NCBI RefSeq assembly: GCF_003173715.1 | Contig: NZ_CP029550.1 | Span: forward strand, 558,001-622,000 | Source: Methylobacterium durans | GTDB taxonomy: Bacteria > Pseudomonadota > Alphaproteobacteria > Rhizobiales > Beijerinckiaceae | Direction of reading: 5' to 3' | DNA length: 64,000 nucleotides | Shown here: piece after piece, positions 40,930 to 51,130 of the stretch | Numbering within the stretch: position 1 is the stretch's first letter | How the letters are laid out: every line of letters starts with the position of its first letter | Notes under the pieces: generated by a model | The model's database searches: none | Told to the model about the DNA's origin: nothing | What the model saw: the letters and a program-made list of their open reading frames with translations, nothing else | Translations under genes and position numbers: made by a program

Positions 40930-41970
40930 CTACTTGGTTTTACCGAGCGAGAATCCGGCGCTAAGTGCCTTTCGGAAGGTTTCGTGAAGCGCTTTGTGAC
41001 TGGTGCCTGGCTTTAAGACATCATTCTTCTTGATGTTCTCGAACAATGAGTTGAGGATTTTACCGAAGTTCTTCTGAGAGTAATCTGCGTCGAAGCGGTC
41101 ACTTACTCGCTGAGCAATCGTCGGGAAAGCTAACATTATGGCCTTAAATAGGGTGGGATTGGTAAGATTATTGTCTGCGCTCACCGCTTTCAGGGCAGCT
41201 GTCCATGCATGCAAATATGCGCAAAGTGCAGCATAAATAGCATCGTAATCGCTATTCGAAAGCGAAGACCAAATAGGCTTAACAGATTGATTGAATGTTA
41301 CGCGGGATATTTTCCCGGGCTTTCTCTCAGATGGACTCAGAAGGCCAAACAGGGGAGATGCGGGATCCTTGTTGAAAGTGTCGAAGACATCGCGAAGGAG
41401 TGCCTCAGAGTCGGTCTCGATCTCAGCGAGACGCTTGATGTCGAGAATGAGCTCGGGCGGAACAGGACGCTGCTTCGTGTTGATGTCCATGAAGAGCCGG
41501 GTTTCCTCAGCTCTAGTCAGCTTATTATAGATGACGACAGGCACACGGAGATGTGTCTTGGCAAGTTTAAAGCCATACACTCGGTGTTGTCCATCAAGGA
41601 TTAGGAACGAGCGCGGCGTCTTACGGAATTTAATCGTTCGGGACTTTCGCGTGTATTCCAGCTCAGCCTGGGGTTGCGCAGATAGTATGATTGAGCCAGG
41701 AATTGTCCCGAAACCATTGTCAATATAATCTGCAATCTCGTGAGCTCGCTTCTCATCTAGAAGACGCTGGAAACCGTCGATCGGGTTCTCAACCCGCGGG
41801 TCGACAACACAGGTTTCTGCCAACACATCAGTAGGCATCGCCAGTGTATAGAAGCGGTGATTGCCCTGAGTAAGCAGAACGGCAGTGTAACTTACCTCTT
41901 CTGCTCCCTCGTCGGTGCCTTCGTTCTCCTGTGCGTCATCAACTTGGCCAGTCATCACATTCTTTACCAA
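40930..41970 (-). CDS. DGQHR-domain protein (DndB-related)
   Basis: 346 residues. The defining motif DGQHR is at 126-130 (LILDGQHRVYGF), with FMDINTKQRPVPPEL further on (160-174), both typical of the DGQHR/DndB superfamily that shares ancestry with ParB-like proteins. DndB regulates phosphorothioate DNA modification, and other DGQHR proteins accompany DNA-modification or defence genes. No dndACDE, ssp or dpd genes are present here. It is first of a two-gene operon on the minus strand. Low GC indicates acquisition from a different background than the metal genes. Confidence 0.85.
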   Translation of the reverse strand: MVKNVMTGQVDDAQENEGTDEGAEEVSYTAVLLTQGNHRFYTLAMPTDVLAETCVVDPRVENPIDGFQRLLDEKRAHEIADYIDNGFGTIPGSIILSAQPQAELEYTRKSRTIKFRKTPRSFLILDGQHRVYGFKLAKTHLRVPVVIYNKLTRAEETRLFMDINTKQRPVPPELILDIKRLAEIETDSEALLRDVFDTFNKDPASPLFGLLSPSERKPGKISRVTFNQSVKPIWSSLSNSDYDAIYAALCAYLHAWTAALKAVSADNNLTNPTLFKAIMLAFPTIAQRVSDRFDADYSQKNFGKILNSLFENIKKNDVLKPGTSHKALHETFRKALSAGFSLGKTK

Positions 41971-42509
41971 GATGAACTCCCGTTGGTTGCGTGCCGCACA
42001 GCAGGTTGCAGTCGGCTGCTCGAATAGCCGAGTGCCAGATTTCAGCGCCTCGCTACACCAAACCTGGGCCGAGAAGCTTTTCGCTGCCTTTTAGATCGTC
42101 CTTGCGACCTAGAGTAGAGGGTGGTGCCTCTTATCCTCGGTCATGGCCCGCTTCCGAGCGGCGCGGACCCCCCCTATTTTTTTGAATAACGTCTGAGCTG
42201 TCGGGCGCAGCGCCCCCCACGAGGCATTGCCCTTGTAGAACGGTCCCTAAAGGGGGGTGGGTAGCGAGTTGCAATTCTGAAATCACGGCGTTGACCGCTC
42301 ACCTAAGAATGCAGCGCTTGTTGCATAGGCATCTTAAGTCGGCCGAACCTATCCTCCGCTCTCGATCAGAGACGCCTTGCCCTCATACGGGAGGCATGGC
42401 CTGTTTGGCGCCCGGATGCAGACACCCAATTTGGCGCCCAATCCAGCCGATTAGCCAACCTCGGCAGCTCCTCTGAAGCGGCCAATGGGCGATGGGCGTT
42501 ATTCAGCCC
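41971..42509. other. Island spacer upstream of the DGQHR operon
   Basis: 539 bases without a supported gene. The part next to 41971 probably carries the DGQHR promoter. A C8-T7-like tract at about 42168-42183 separates low-GC and higher-GC DNA. No RNA was recognised. Confidence 0.4.
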
Positions 42510-42758
42510 TCAGCTATCACGTAGCCACGCCGTTGCTGGGGCTTGCGGAGGCCCGTTGCTCCCTAACTCGATGCCGGCGGCCTCCAGTGCGCAGCGACTG
42601 GCCTCACTCTGTTCAGCCGACACCTTAGGAGCGCCAGGATCGGCCTCGGCGTACATGATCACGCTGATTCGAAGCCGCGCGACGTTCGCTAGGGTTCTCG
42701 GGCTCCACCGCAGCAACCGGCGAGCGGCGAAGATCTGAGCGCCCGTCAGCTGGCTCAC
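42510..42758 (-). CDS. Small XRE-like helix-turn-helix protein
   Basis: 82 residues. The sequence TGAQIFAARRLLRWSPRTLANVARLRISVIMYAEA...ALEAAGIELG follows the 'R.LLGWSQ..LA..A.VS..TI...E' pattern of short HTH_3 proteins common in Rhizobiales, ending in the 'AALEAAGIEF'-like tail. Some HTH positions are changed (Q to R in WSPRTL), so DNA binding may be altered. It lies between the two island modules and may regulate either. Confidence 0.6.
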   Translation of the reverse strand: MSQLTGAQIFAARRLLRWSPRTLANVARLRISVIMYAEADPGAPKVSAEQSEASRCALEAAGIELGSNGPPQAPATAWLRDS

Positions 42759-42846
42759 GGCGAAAGCCGGCTTTGGGCAGCTCCGGCGACACCGCCAGAT
42801 TCGTTCGCGCCTGGCTTAAAGGCCTGGATTCCTGCCGGAGCGGCCA

Positions 42847-44256
42847 TCACACCAGCCCCGCGAGATGCAGGGCAACTCCGACCGCAGCGCAGGCCGCGAG
42901 CGTCCGGACCATGCCAGTCCCGAACCGGAACACCGCCAGCACCGCTGCCGCGGCGAGAGCGAGCGCCCACGGGTTTAGACTCGCCAGAACCGGCACGTCG
43001 AAGCGGATCGGCCCGGCCGTGAACGGTCGCGTCTCAGCGAAGACGGTGTGCAGGGCGAACCAGACCGCAAGGTTCAGGATGACGCCGACCACCGCCGCCG
43101 TGATCGCCGAGAGCGCGCCGGCGAGCGCCCGGTTGCCGCGCAGGCGCTCGACGTAGGGCGCGCCCACGAAGATCCAGAGGAAGCAGGGCGCGAAGGTGAC
43201 CCAGGTGGTGAGCAGCCCGCCGAGCGTGCCGGCGACCAGCGGCGGGAGCGAGCCGGGCGCCCGGTAGGCGGCCAGGAAGCCGACGAACTGGGTGACCATG
43301 ATCAGGGGGCCGGGCGTCGTCTCGGCCATGCCGAGGCCATCCAGCATCTCGCCGGGCTTCAGCCAGCCGTAATGTTCCACCGCCCGCTGGGCGACGTAGG
43401 CCAGCACCGCGTAGGCGCCCCCGAAGGTCACCATCGCCATCTTCGAGAAGAACACCGCGACGTGGCTGAACACGTCGTTGGGCCCAAGAGCGAGCAGGAT
43501 GGCGGCGACCGGCACCAGCCAAATCGCGCCCCAGGTCAGCAGCATCCGCAGCGTGTGCCCGGCGGCGGCCCGCTCCTGCGGGAGCTCGTGGTCGTCGAGC
43601 AGGAAGGGGCCTTCAACGACCTTGCCGCCGGTCCCGTGTCCGCCGGCCTTGAACTGCGGCAGACCGGCCCGGCCGCCGAGCCAGCCGACGACGCCAGCCG
43701 TCAGCACGATCAGCGGGAAGGGCACGTCGAGGAAGAAGATGGCCACGAAGGCTGCCGCCGCGAGGCCGACCATGACGGGGCCCTTGAGCGCGCGCTTGCC
43801 GATGCGGATTACGGCCTGGAGCACGATGGCAAGCACGGCCGCCTTGAGCCCAAAGAACAGGCCGGCGACGAGGCCGACATTGCCGTAGAGCGCGTAGATC
43901 CAGCTGAGCGCCATGATCGCGACGACGCCCGGCAGCACGAACAGGCCGCCGCCCACGAGGCCGCCTCGGGTGCCGTGCATGAGCCAGCCCACATAGGTGG
44001 CGAGCTGCTGCGCCTCCGGCCCGGGCAGGAGGGTGCAGAAGTTCAGCGCGTGCAGGAACCGGTTCTCCGAGATCCAGCGCTTCTCCTCGACGAGGACGCG
44101 GTGCATCACGGCGATCTGCCCTGCCGGACCACCGAAGGAGAGCGCGGCGATGCGTGTCCAGACCGGCAGCGCCTCGGCGAGGGTGACGGGCTGCGGCGCT
44201 TCCGGGGCGACCGCGCCGGGCTCGGGCGCGGTTTGGCTGAGTGTGGCACTGGCCAT
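42847..44256 (-). CDS. chrA: Chromate transporter (ChrA, long form)
   Basis: 469 residues with two homologous halves and about 10-12 membrane spans. Each half has the family motif: FGGPAGQIAVMHRVLVEEKRW...CTLLPGPEAQQLATYVG in the first and FGGAYAVLAYVAQRAVE...LGMAETTPGPLIMVTQFVG in the second. It extrudes chromate from the cytoplasm. ATG 44256 is 2 nt downstream of the chrB stop, so chrB-chrA are cotranscribed. Confidence 0.95.
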   Translation of the reverse strand: MASATLSQTAPEPGAVAPEAPQPVTLAEALPVWTRIAALSFGGPAGQIAVMHRVLVEEKRWISENRFLHALNFCTLLPGPEAQQLATYVGWLMHGTRGGLVGGGLFVLPGVVAIMALSWIYALYGNVGLVAGLFFGLKAAVLAIVLQAVIRIGKRALKGPVMVGLAAAAFVAIFFLDVPFPLIVLTAGVVGWLGGRAGLPQFKAGGHGTGGKVVEGPFLLDDHELPQERAAAGHTLRMLLTWGAIWLVPVAAILLALGPNDVFSHVAVFFSKMAMVTFGGAYAVLAYVAQRAVEHYGWLKPGEMLDGLGMAETTPGPLIMVTQFVGFLAAYRAPGSLPPLVAGTLGGLLTTWVTFAPCFLWIFVGAPYVERLRGNRALAGALSAITAAVVGVILNLAVWFALHTVFAETRPFTAGPIRFDVPVLASLNPWALALAAAAVLAVFRFGTGMVRTLAACAAVGVALHLAGLV

Positions 44257-44258
44257 GG

Positions 44259-45089
44259 TCAGGCTCTCTCCTTGGGCTTGTTGGTTGGCCAGTTGTGGGT
44301 CTCCTCTGTCGCATCCCGGCACCAGCGATAGAAGGCGTCGTAGAGGAGCATGCCGGCGTCGAGCTGCTCGAGGTCATCCGCGTAGATCCGCGAGAGCCCG
44401 AGCGAGGCGGCGAGCAGGCCGGCCGCCTCCGGTGCGAGATCGGGTCGGGCAGTGTCGGCTCCGCGCACCAAGGTCGCAAGGTGCAGGAGCGGCGGCGTCG
44501 CGAGGCCGAGTTCCTCGACCATGACGTCGAAGGTGCAGAGTTCGCCCCGGTGGCTCCAGAAGGCGCCCGGGTCGTCAATGTCGAAGGCGGCGCCGCCGAA
44601 CCGCTCGGCCACGGCGGTCACCTCGGGCGGCGGCACGAACAGGAAGACCGCCTCCGGGTCGACGAAGCGGCGGATCAGCCAGGGGCAGGCGATGCGGTCG
44701 ACCTTCGGCCGAGCCCGCGTCACCCAGACGGTGCGGCCGCGCGCGTCGCGGGGCGGGAGCTTCGCCTCGGGCACCAGCGGCAGACCGGCCTCAGCCCAGG
44801 CGCCGAAGCCACCATCCAGGGTCTCGGCAGCGGCACCAGCTTGACGCAGGTACGCTGCGGCTCCGTGGCTCAAGTCGCGCCCATGCCGGCAGACGACGAC
44901 CGCGCTGCGGCCCACCAGATCGGCGGACCAGTGCTCGATGTCGGCGACAGAGCGCCGGAGGCTGCTGGGGATCAGGCGCGGGTCGTCCCGGGAGGCGTCG
45001 TCTGGCCAGACATCGACCACGACGGGGCAGCCGGCGGTGCCGACCAAGCGAGCGAGCTTCTCGACGGAGATGGAGTTCGGCGTAGGCAT
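44259..45089 (-). CDS. chrB: ChrB-type chromate resistance protein with N-terminal rhodanese domain
   Basis: 276 residues. A rhodanese-like domain (about 10-105; VVVCRHGRDLSHGAAAYLRQ with Cys in the active loop) precedes the ChrB C-terminal domain (TWVTRARPKVDRIACPWLIRRFVDPEAVFLFVPP; FGGAAFDIDD). ChrB is a chromate-sensitive activator or partner of ChrA in several proteobacteria; the rhodanese fusion variant is also known. It precedes chrA by 2 nt. Confidence 0.85.
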   Translation of the reverse strand: MPTPNSISVEKLARLVGTAGCPVVVDVWPDDASRDDPRLIPSSLRRSVADIEHWSADLVGRSAVVVCRHGRDLSHGAAAYLRQAGAAAETLDGGFGAWAEAGLPLVPEAKLPPRDARGRTVWVTRARPKVDRIACPWLIRRFVDPEAVFLFVPPPEVTAVAERFGGAAFDIDDPGAFWSHRGELCTFDVMVEELGLATPPLLHLATLVRGADTARPDLAPEAAGLLAASLGLSRIYADDLEQLDAGMLLYDAFYRWCRDATEETHNWPTNKPKERA

Positions 45090-45278
45090 GGCGCGTCCTT
45101 GCATCAAGTGCAGGTTGGACGCGATTCTTCAGCCGTAGCCTCGTCGGGGGATCGCTCCCCGATGCCTTATTGATCGCCGTCGACCCGCGGTTGTCAAGCG
45201 CTGCAGCCGGGTGCGTGAGATCTCCCCGCTCAGGAACGCCACCGGTCGTTCCAAGTGCAGATAGAGCCAAGTCGCAGC

Positions 45279-45656
45279 TTACCGCTCAACGTGGCGGACC
45301 TGGATCTTGCGCCCGTCGGCGGCGCGGGCCGAGACGACCACTTTGTCACCAGAGGTCAGCGGCTTCGCGAGAGGGCCAGCGAGCTTCGCCCCACCGGCTG
45401 GCGCGAGGTCTACCGTCTCGGTTTTGCCACCAGACAGGATGGTGGCTTTGCCCGTCGCGCCCTTGGCCGAGACCGGCTTGCCGTCCTCGTCGCTGAGGTG
45501 GAGCGCGATCTCGGTCGGGGTATCCACGAACTCGGCGTGCCCCCCGGCGACGTCGACGAGCTCGCCGCCGTTCGGGCCTTTGTGCGAGTGGCGCTGGGCC
45601 TGGGCCGCGGCCGGCAGCGCCAGGACGAGAGCGAGCGCGAGGATGCTGGGCTTCAT
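45279..45656 (-). CDS. Periplasmic metal-associated hypothetical protein
   Basis: 125 residues with a signal peptide (MKPSILALALVLALPAAAQAQ), then RHSHKGPNGGELVDVAGGHAEFV, a His-containing N-terminus, and a beta-rich body. Proteins of this type commonly follow CusA/CzcA-like genes and are presumed to bind metal. It is 17 nt downstream of the RND gene, so it is part of the efflux operon. Confidence 0.7.
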   Translation of the reverse strand: MKPSILALALVLALPAAAQAQRHSHKGPNGGELVDVAGGHAEFVDTPTEIALHLSDEDGKPVSAKGATGKATILSGGKTETVDLAPAGGAKLAGPLAKPLTSGDKVVVSARAADGRKIQVRHVER

Positions 45657-45673
45657 GGTGTCTCCTTCGGTGG

Positions 45674-48600
45674 TCAGTAGAGCTCGGCGGGCTTGAGCCC
45701 GCCTACCTGTCCCGCCCGGAGCCGCTCAAGGGCGCGCCGACCGAAGGCGAGGAACAGGATCGGGGTCAGGACGGCGTCGAGCAGCGTGGCGCTGACGAGG
45801 CCGCCCAGGATGGTCACCGCGACGGGGTGCAGGATCTCGCGGCCCGGCTCGCCGACGCCGAGCACCAACGGCAGCAGGGCGAGCCCGGCCGAGAGCGCGG
45901 TCATCAGCACCGGCGCGAGCCGCTCCAGCGACCCGCGCACGACGAGCGCGGGCCCGAACGCCTCACCCTCGTGCAGGGCGAGGTTCAGGTAGTGGCTGAT
46001 CTTGAGGATGCCGTTGCGCGCGGTGATGCCGGCGAGCGTCACGAATCCGACCATCGAGGCGACCGAGAGCGGCTGCCCGGCGAGCCACAGGGCCGCGACG
46101 CTGCCGACAAGGGCGAGCGGGATGCTGGCCATGATGATGCCGGCCAGCGCCAGCGAGCGGTAGCGCCCGTAGAGGACGGTGAGGATCAGCGCGAGCGCGA
46201 CCAGCGAGAGCAGGCCGATGCGGGCCGAGGCCTCCTCCTGCGCCTGGAACGAACCCTCCAGCCCGGCCCGATAGCCCGGCGGCCAGCGGGTCTCGTCGGT
46301 GGCGCGGCGCACGTCGGCGACCACCGCGGCGAGGTCGCGCCGCTTGTCGGTGTTGCCGAAGACCGCGATCCGGCGCTGGGCGTTCTCGCGCATGATCTGG
46401 TTCGGGCCATCGGTCTCCGAGACCTCGGCGACCCGCCGCAGCGGGATGCGCCCGGCGGGGGTGGCGATCAAGAGGTCGGCGAGGCCCGTGGTCGAGCGGT
46501 CCTCGTCCCCGAGGCGGATGACCACGTCGAAGCGGCGGTTGCCCTCGACGATCTGCGAGACCGTGCGCCCGTTGCTCAGGGTATCGAGCGCCTCGGTCAC
46601 GGCCGCCGGCGTCAGGCCGTAGAGGGCCGCCCGCTCGTGGTCGACGTCGACCCGCAGTTGCGGAATGCGCACCTGCTTCTCGACCTGGAGGTCCGCCATG
46701 CCCGGGATCTTCGCGAGGCGGTCGCGCACACCCTCGGCGAGGCTTCGCAGGGTGTCGAGGTCGTCGCCGTAGATCTTGACCGCGACTTCGGCCCGGATGC
46801 CCGACAGCATGTGGTCGAGCCGGTGCGAGATCGGCTGGCCGACGTTGAGCACCGCCGGCAGCACGCCGAGGCGTTCGCGGATGTCGGCGAGAATGACCTC
46901 CTTGGGTCGGCCGGGCTTGAGGTCGACGTCGATCTCGGACGAGTGGACGCCCTCGGCGTGCTCGTCCATCTCGGCACGGCCGGTGCGGCGCCCGACCGAG
47001 GCCACCTCCGGCACCTCGCGGATGAGGCGCTCGGCGACGAGGCCGAGCCGGTGACTCTCGGCAAGCGAGATGCCGGGATTGTAGGCGAGCCCGAGCGCGA
47101 GGCTGCCCTCGTTGAAGGGCGGCAGGAACGCGCGCGGGAGCGTGGTGGCCGCGATGCCCGCGGCAACGACCGCCGCGCCGGTGGTCCCGACGACCAGCCA
47201 GCGGTTCCGGAATGCCCATTCCAGAAGGGCGGCGTTCCCGCGCTTGAGGAGCCGGACCAGCCAGGTGTCGCCGCGATGCCGGGCGCCGTTACCGGCGAGC
47301 AGGTACGAGGCCAGTACGGGCGTGAGGGTGACGGAGACGACGAGGCTCGCCAGGATCGAGGCGATGTAGGCGACCCCGAGCGGGGCGAAGAGCCGCCCCT
47401 CGATGCCGGACAGCGCGAACAGGGGGACGAAGACGAGGACGACGATGAGCGTCGCGTAGACGATGCCCGAGCGCACCTCCTGGCTCGCGGCGGCGACGAC
47501 CTCCAGCACCGGCCGCGGCTCGGGCTGCTCCCGGTTCTCGCGCAGGCGCCGGATGATGTTCTCGACGTCGACCACCGCGTCGTCGACGAGCTCGCCGATC
47601 GCGATGGCCAACCCGCCGAGCGTCATGGTGTTGATGGTCAGGCCGAGCGCCTGGAAGACGAGAACGGTGACCAGCACCGAGACGGGGATCGCAGTCAGCG
47701 AGATCAGGGTCGCCCGGACGTTCATCAGGAACAGGACCAGGACGACCGCAACCACAGCGGCCGCCTCCAGCAGCACCCGCTTCACGTTGCCGATTGAGGT
47801 CTCGATGAAGGTCGCCTGCCGGAACTGGATGTTGTCCACCTTCACGCCGGCCGGCAGGGTCTTCTGGATTGAGGCGAGGGTCGCCTCGATGCGCCGCGTC
47901 AGCTCGACGGTGTCGGCCCCGGGCTGCTTCTGGATCGAGACGATGACGGCCGAGCGCCCGTTGTAGCCGGCGTCGCCGCGCTTGTGCGCCGGGGCGAAGG
48001 CAACATCGGCGACCTGTCGCAGGAGCACCGGCTGCCCTTGACGGTAGGTGACGACCGTGCCGCGCAGGTCGTCGAGGCGCTTGGTCAGGCCGACGTTGCG
48101 AATGAGGTACTCGCGTCCGTGCTGGTCGACGAAGCCGCCGCCGGTGTTGGTGCCGAAGCGCGAGACGGCGGCCTCAACCTGCTCGGACCTGACGTCGAGG
48201 GCTTGCATTGCGCCCGGGTTCGGGCTGACCCGGTACTGGCGGACCTCGCCGCCGATGGGGATGACCTGGGCGACGCCGGACAGGCTGAGGAGCTGCGGTC
48301 GGATCACGAAGTCGGCGAGTTCGCGCACCTCCATCGGCGGCATGGTCTCGGCGGTGACCGCCACCAGCAGGATCTCGCCCATGATCGAGGTGACGGGCCC
48401 CATGTGCGGGACCACGCCGCGCGGCAGGCTCTCGCGCACAATCGCGAGCTTCTCCGCCACCAGCTGCCGGCTGCGGTAGACGTCGGTCGACCAGTCGAAC
48501 TCGACGTAGACGATGGACAGGCCGACGCCGGAGACGGAGCGGACGCGGGTCACGCCCGGCATGCCGTTCATCGCGGCCTCGATGGGATAGGTGACCGTCT

Positions 48601-48799
48601 GCTCGACCTCCTGGGGAGCAAGTCCCTCGGCCTCGGTCATCAGGGTGACCATGGGCCGGTTGAGGTCGGGCAGCACGTCGACCGGCAGCCGCGGCAGCAC
48701 GAAGCTGCCGTAGGCGACGAGGACGAGAGCGGCGGCGAGGACGAAGAGCCGGTTGCGCAGGCTGGCGCGGACGAGGATCCCGAACATGGTTGCCCTCAC
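45674..48799 (-). CDS. Heavy-metal efflux RND pump (CzcA/CusA family)
   Basis: 1041 residues with 12 membrane spans in the RND pattern (first span near the N-terminus, then large periplasmic loops). The HME-RND signature in the fourth span, [14 protein letters not shown], has the charged residues expected for divalent-cation exporters. [17 protein letters not shown] lies in the second half. It exports Co/Zn/Cd/Ni or Cu/Ag from the periplasm. The exact metal cannot be given. It overlaps the adaptor gene by 4 nt. Confidence 0.93.
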   Translation of the reverse strand: MRATMFGILVRASLRNRLFVLAAALVLVAYGSFVLPRLPVDVLPDLNRPMVTLMTEAEGLAPQEVEQTVTYPIEAAMNGMPGVTRVRSVSGVGLSIVYVEFDWSTDVYRSRQLVAEKLAIVRESLPRGVVPHMGPVTSIMGEILLVAVTAETMPPMEVRELADFVIRPQLLSLSGVAQVIPIGGEVRQYRVSPNPGAMQALDVRSEQVEAAVSRFGTNTGGGFVDQHGREYLIRNVGLTKRLDDLRGTVVTYRQGQPVLLRQVADVAFAPAHKRGDAGYNGRSAVIVSIQKQPGADTVELTRRIEATLASIQKTLPAGVKVDNIQFRQATFIETSIGNVKRVLLEAAAVVAVVLVLFLMNVRATLISLTAIPVSVLVTVLVFQALGLTINTMTLGGLAIAIGELVDDAVVDVENIIRRLRENREQPEPRPVLEVVAAASQEVRSGIVYATLIVVLVFVPLFALSGIEGRLFAPLGVAYIASILASLVVSVTLTPVLASYLLAGNGARHRGDTWLVRLLKRGNAALLEWAFRNRWLVVGTTGAAVVAAGIAATTLPRAFLPPFNEGSLALGLAYNPGISLAESHRLGLVAERLIREVPEVASVGRRTGRAEMDEHAEGVHSSEIDVDLKPGRPKEVILADIRERLGVLPAVLNVGQPISHRLDHMLSGIRAEVAVKIYGDDLDTLRSLAEGVRDRLAKIPGMADLQVEKQVRIPQLRVDVDHERAALYGLTPAAVTEALDTLSNGRTVSQIVEGNRRFDVVIRLGDEDRSTTGLADLLIATPAGRIPLRRVAEVSETDGPNQIMRENAQRRIAVFGNTDKRRDLAAVVADVRRATDETRWPPGYRAGLEGSFQAQEEASARIGLLSLVALALILTVLYGRYRSLALAGIIMASIPLALVGSVAALWLAGQPLSVASMVGFVTLAGITARNGILKISHYLNLALHEGEAFGPALVVRGSLERLAPVLMTALSAGLALLPLVLGVGEPGREILHPVAVTILGGLVSATLLDAVLTPILFLAFGRRALERLRAGQVGGLKPAELY

Positions 48800-50514
48800 C
48801 GGATCTGGCTGATGAGGTCGGCGCCGCGTACCACGATGCGCTCGCCCTCCCTCAAGCCGGTACGGACGACGACGCGGCTCGCGTCGACCGGCTCGATCCG
48901 GACCTGACGCGGCTCGAACCGCTCGGGCGCGGCGTGGCGCCAGACCATCGCCTCGCCGCCGGCCCCGCGGACGATCGCGTTGCGGGGAAGGACGATGCCT
49001 CCAGCGCTGGCTCCCGTCGCGGCCAGCACCGTCACCGGCTGGCCGACCTTGAGGCTGGCGGGCGGATCGACCACCGCGAACTGGAGCACGGTCGCCTGTT
49101 GCTGCAGGGCGCGGCTGACGCCCTTCCCCTGGAGCGTCAGGGTGGTGCCGTCGGCGGTGAGCGCCGTCGCTTTGCCTCTCACCGGGGCCTCGTCGAACGA
49201 GAGTGCCTCGATCCAGAGGCAGCCGGGGTCGACCACTTGGAACAGGACGTCCTGCGGCTGCACGACTTGGCCCGCGACGACGCGGGTCGTGGCGATGACG
49301 CCGTCGGCGGGCGCCGTCAGGATCTCGGGCGTGGTGCGGATGTCGCTTACGGTGGCGCGGCGCCGGCGCAGGCCTTCGAGCTCGATCTCCACATCCGAGA
49401 CGGAGATCGCGGTGCCCGAGCCCGTGGCAACGAGTTTCTTGGCGCGTGCGAGCTTGGCCTCGGCCAAGCCGATCTGCTGCTCGATCTCGCCGAGCTTCTC
49501 CACGACGATCGCTTGGTCGGCCTGGATGATGGGCCGCTCGATGCGGGCGAGCACCTCGCCCTTGCGCACGGCCTGCCCGAGACTCGGCATACCGGCGTCG
49601 GGGGCGATGACACGGCCGCCGCCGATGCTCTGGACGAGGCCGCCCCGGTTTGGATCCGGGATGACCTTGCCGATGAGGCGGATCGCGCCCTCGACCTCGG
49701 TCGGCCTCGCGGTCGTGGTGCGCACCTCTAGAATGCGTTGCGAGGGCTTGGGCACGAAGACCGCCCCATCTGGCAGGCGCTGCGGGTTGTTCGAGCCCGG
49801 CATCGCGGTGGGCGTGTCGTGGTCGTGGTCCTCGCCGCCATGGGCGAAGGCGGTGCCCGTCAGGGCGACCACGAGGACGGCACCGGCGACGAAGGCGGCC
49901 GGCCGCATCCGGCGGCTGCGCAGGGCGAGCCCGAGCATCAGGCCGACCGCGAAGACGGCGAGCGCCCAGGCCTGGCCCGGCTCATACTGGCCGAGCCGTT
50001 CCTTCAGTTGCGTCAGCAGCGGCATGCCGGCATGCGCATGTGTATGCCCGATGTGGGTTGGCGGACGAGTTGGCTCGGCCACCACGAGCGACCCGATTAG
50101 CAGGTCGTCGCCGTCCGGGCTGGCGACCTGGATGACGAGGTCGTTCGCGCCGGGCTCACCCAGGTGCGGCGAGGAGACGGCGTAGGTCCCGTCGGCGTTC
50201 GGCGCGGCCGACACGGCCTCGCCTTCGACGGTCACGGACACGGTCGCGCCGGCCACCGGCTCGTTGTCCTCGGACCGGTCGATGTAGAGGGTCAGCCGGT
50301 CGCCCTTGAGGGTGCCGACGACCTGGTAGAGGTCGGACTGCATGGCGATGCGGGGCGTACCCTGCGCGGCCGCGGCGGCCCGTGCCGGCTCATGGGTGTG
50401 GTCGCCGCCGCCGGCGAGCGCTGGCACGGCGAGGCAGGTGGCCATGATCAGCATGGCCAGCCCGGCGGCACGGCCTCGCGGCCGCCCGTGGGGCTCAGTC
50501 TTGGAGAAGGTCAC
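48796..50514 (-). CDS. RND periplasmic adaptor (CzcB/CusB-like) with an extra N-terminal metal-sensing module
   Basis: 572 residues, about 150-200 longer than ordinary adaptors. Residues 1-35 are a signal peptide. About 35-150 form a beta-domain ([22 protein letters not shown]). A His-rich hinge follows ([11 protein letters not shown]), then one or two membrane helices (about 180-230) and a second His/Asp patch (HGGEDHDHD). From about 265 on it is a canonical membrane-fusion protein: biotinyl-lipoyl/coiled-coil hairpin ([24 protein letters not shown]) and barrel domains. It bridges the pump to an outer-membrane channel, which is not encoded here. Confidence 0.88.
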   Translation of the reverse strand: MTFSKTEPHGRPRGRAAGLAMLIMATCLAVPALAGGGDHTHEPARAAAAAQGTPRIAMQSDLYQVVGTLKGDRLTLYIDRSEDNEPVAGATVSVTVEGEAVSAAPNADGTYAVSSPHLGEPGANDLVIQVASPDGDDLLIGSLVVAEPTRPPTHIGHTHAHAGMPLLTQLKERLGQYEPGQAWALAVFAVGLMLGLALRSRRMRPAAFVAGAVLVVALTGTAFAHGGEDHDHDTPTAMPGSNNPQRLPDGAVFVPKPSQRILEVRTTTARPTEVEGAIRLIGKVIPDPNRGGLVQSIGGGRVIAPDAGMPSLGQAVRKGEVLARIERPIIQADQAIVVEKLGEIEQQIGLAEAKLARAKKLVATGSGTAISVSDVEIELEGLRRRRATVSDIRTTPEILTAPADGVIATTRVVAGQVVQPQDVLFQVVDPGCLWIEALSFDEAPVRGKATALTADGTTLTLQGKGVSRALQQQATVLQFAVVDPPASLKVGQPVTVLAATGASAGGIVLPRNAIVRGAGGEAMVWRHAAPERFEPRQVRIEPVDASRVVVRTGLREGERIVVRGADLISQIR

Positions 50515-50570
50515 GGTCGAAGTCCTGTCGAACGGGCACGGCCTGTGCGGCGCCCGTCAGGACGCCGCGC

Positions 50571-51035
50571 TCACGCGTTCGGCAGGGACCTGGGAGGTCG
50601 TCTCGGGCCGTTCGGATCCACCCCGAACGGATGCATCGCTTCCCGCGAGACGAGAGTCGCGCCTGGCGACCGTGGCGCGGAAGCGGCCGGCTCGGCCGAC
50701 GGCAGCGCGACCGGATGGGCCAGGCCGCAGCAATCCGCCTTCTTGTGCTCGTGGTCCTGCGGGTCGTCGAGCGGCGGGAAGTCCGGCCAGCCGCTGGCGT
50801 CGTCCGGGGCGATCTTTGCGACGACGTGCGAGTGCACGGTGCCGTCCCCGTGCATGTGGCTGTGCGCGGGCCCGGCGTATTCCAGGTGCTCGAACCGACC
50901 GAGGGCGCTCGCCGGCACCGCCGCGACGTTGACCGCGAGCGCCGCCACCGCCAGCAGCATCACGCTGGTCGCGATTCGGCGCAGCAGGGTCAGCAGCACT
51001 CTCACAAAGCGGTCTCCAGAGGCGACACGTAGCAT
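50571..51035 (-). CDS. His-rich periplasmic or membrane-anchored protein of the metal cluster
   Basis: 154 residues from ATG 51035. One hydrophobic segment (LLTLLRRIATSVMLLAVAALAVNVAAVPASA) acts as signal or anchor. The mature part is His-rich (HSHMHGDGTVHSHVV, DHEHKKADCCGLAHP), with a CC pair likely to bind metal. It lies just upstream of the adaptor gene on the same strand. The family is not identified. Confidence 0.6.
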   Translation of the reverse strand: MLRVASGDRFVRVLLTLLRRIATSVMLLAVAALAVNVAAVPASALGRFEHLEYAGPAHSHMHGDGTVHSHVVAKIAPDDASGWPDFPPLDDPQDHEHKKADCCGLAHPVALPSAEPAASAPRSPGATLVSREAMHPFGVDPNGPRRPPRSLPNA

Positions 51036-51130
51036 TCGCGCGGCGTCGCGACCAAGGGCCATGGGACAATGGGTGCCACCGGTCGCCTGACCAGGGCATG
51101 AACCGTTCGCCTGGAGGGTAGGGCAGGCGC

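Noticed and set aside
27678..41970. queE-queD-queC and the DGQHR gene as parts of a 7-deazaguanine DNA-modification (dpd-type) system
   Set aside because: The que genes are ordinary chromosomal genes 10 kb outside the island; no DpdA-like transglycosylase or other dpd genes are present.
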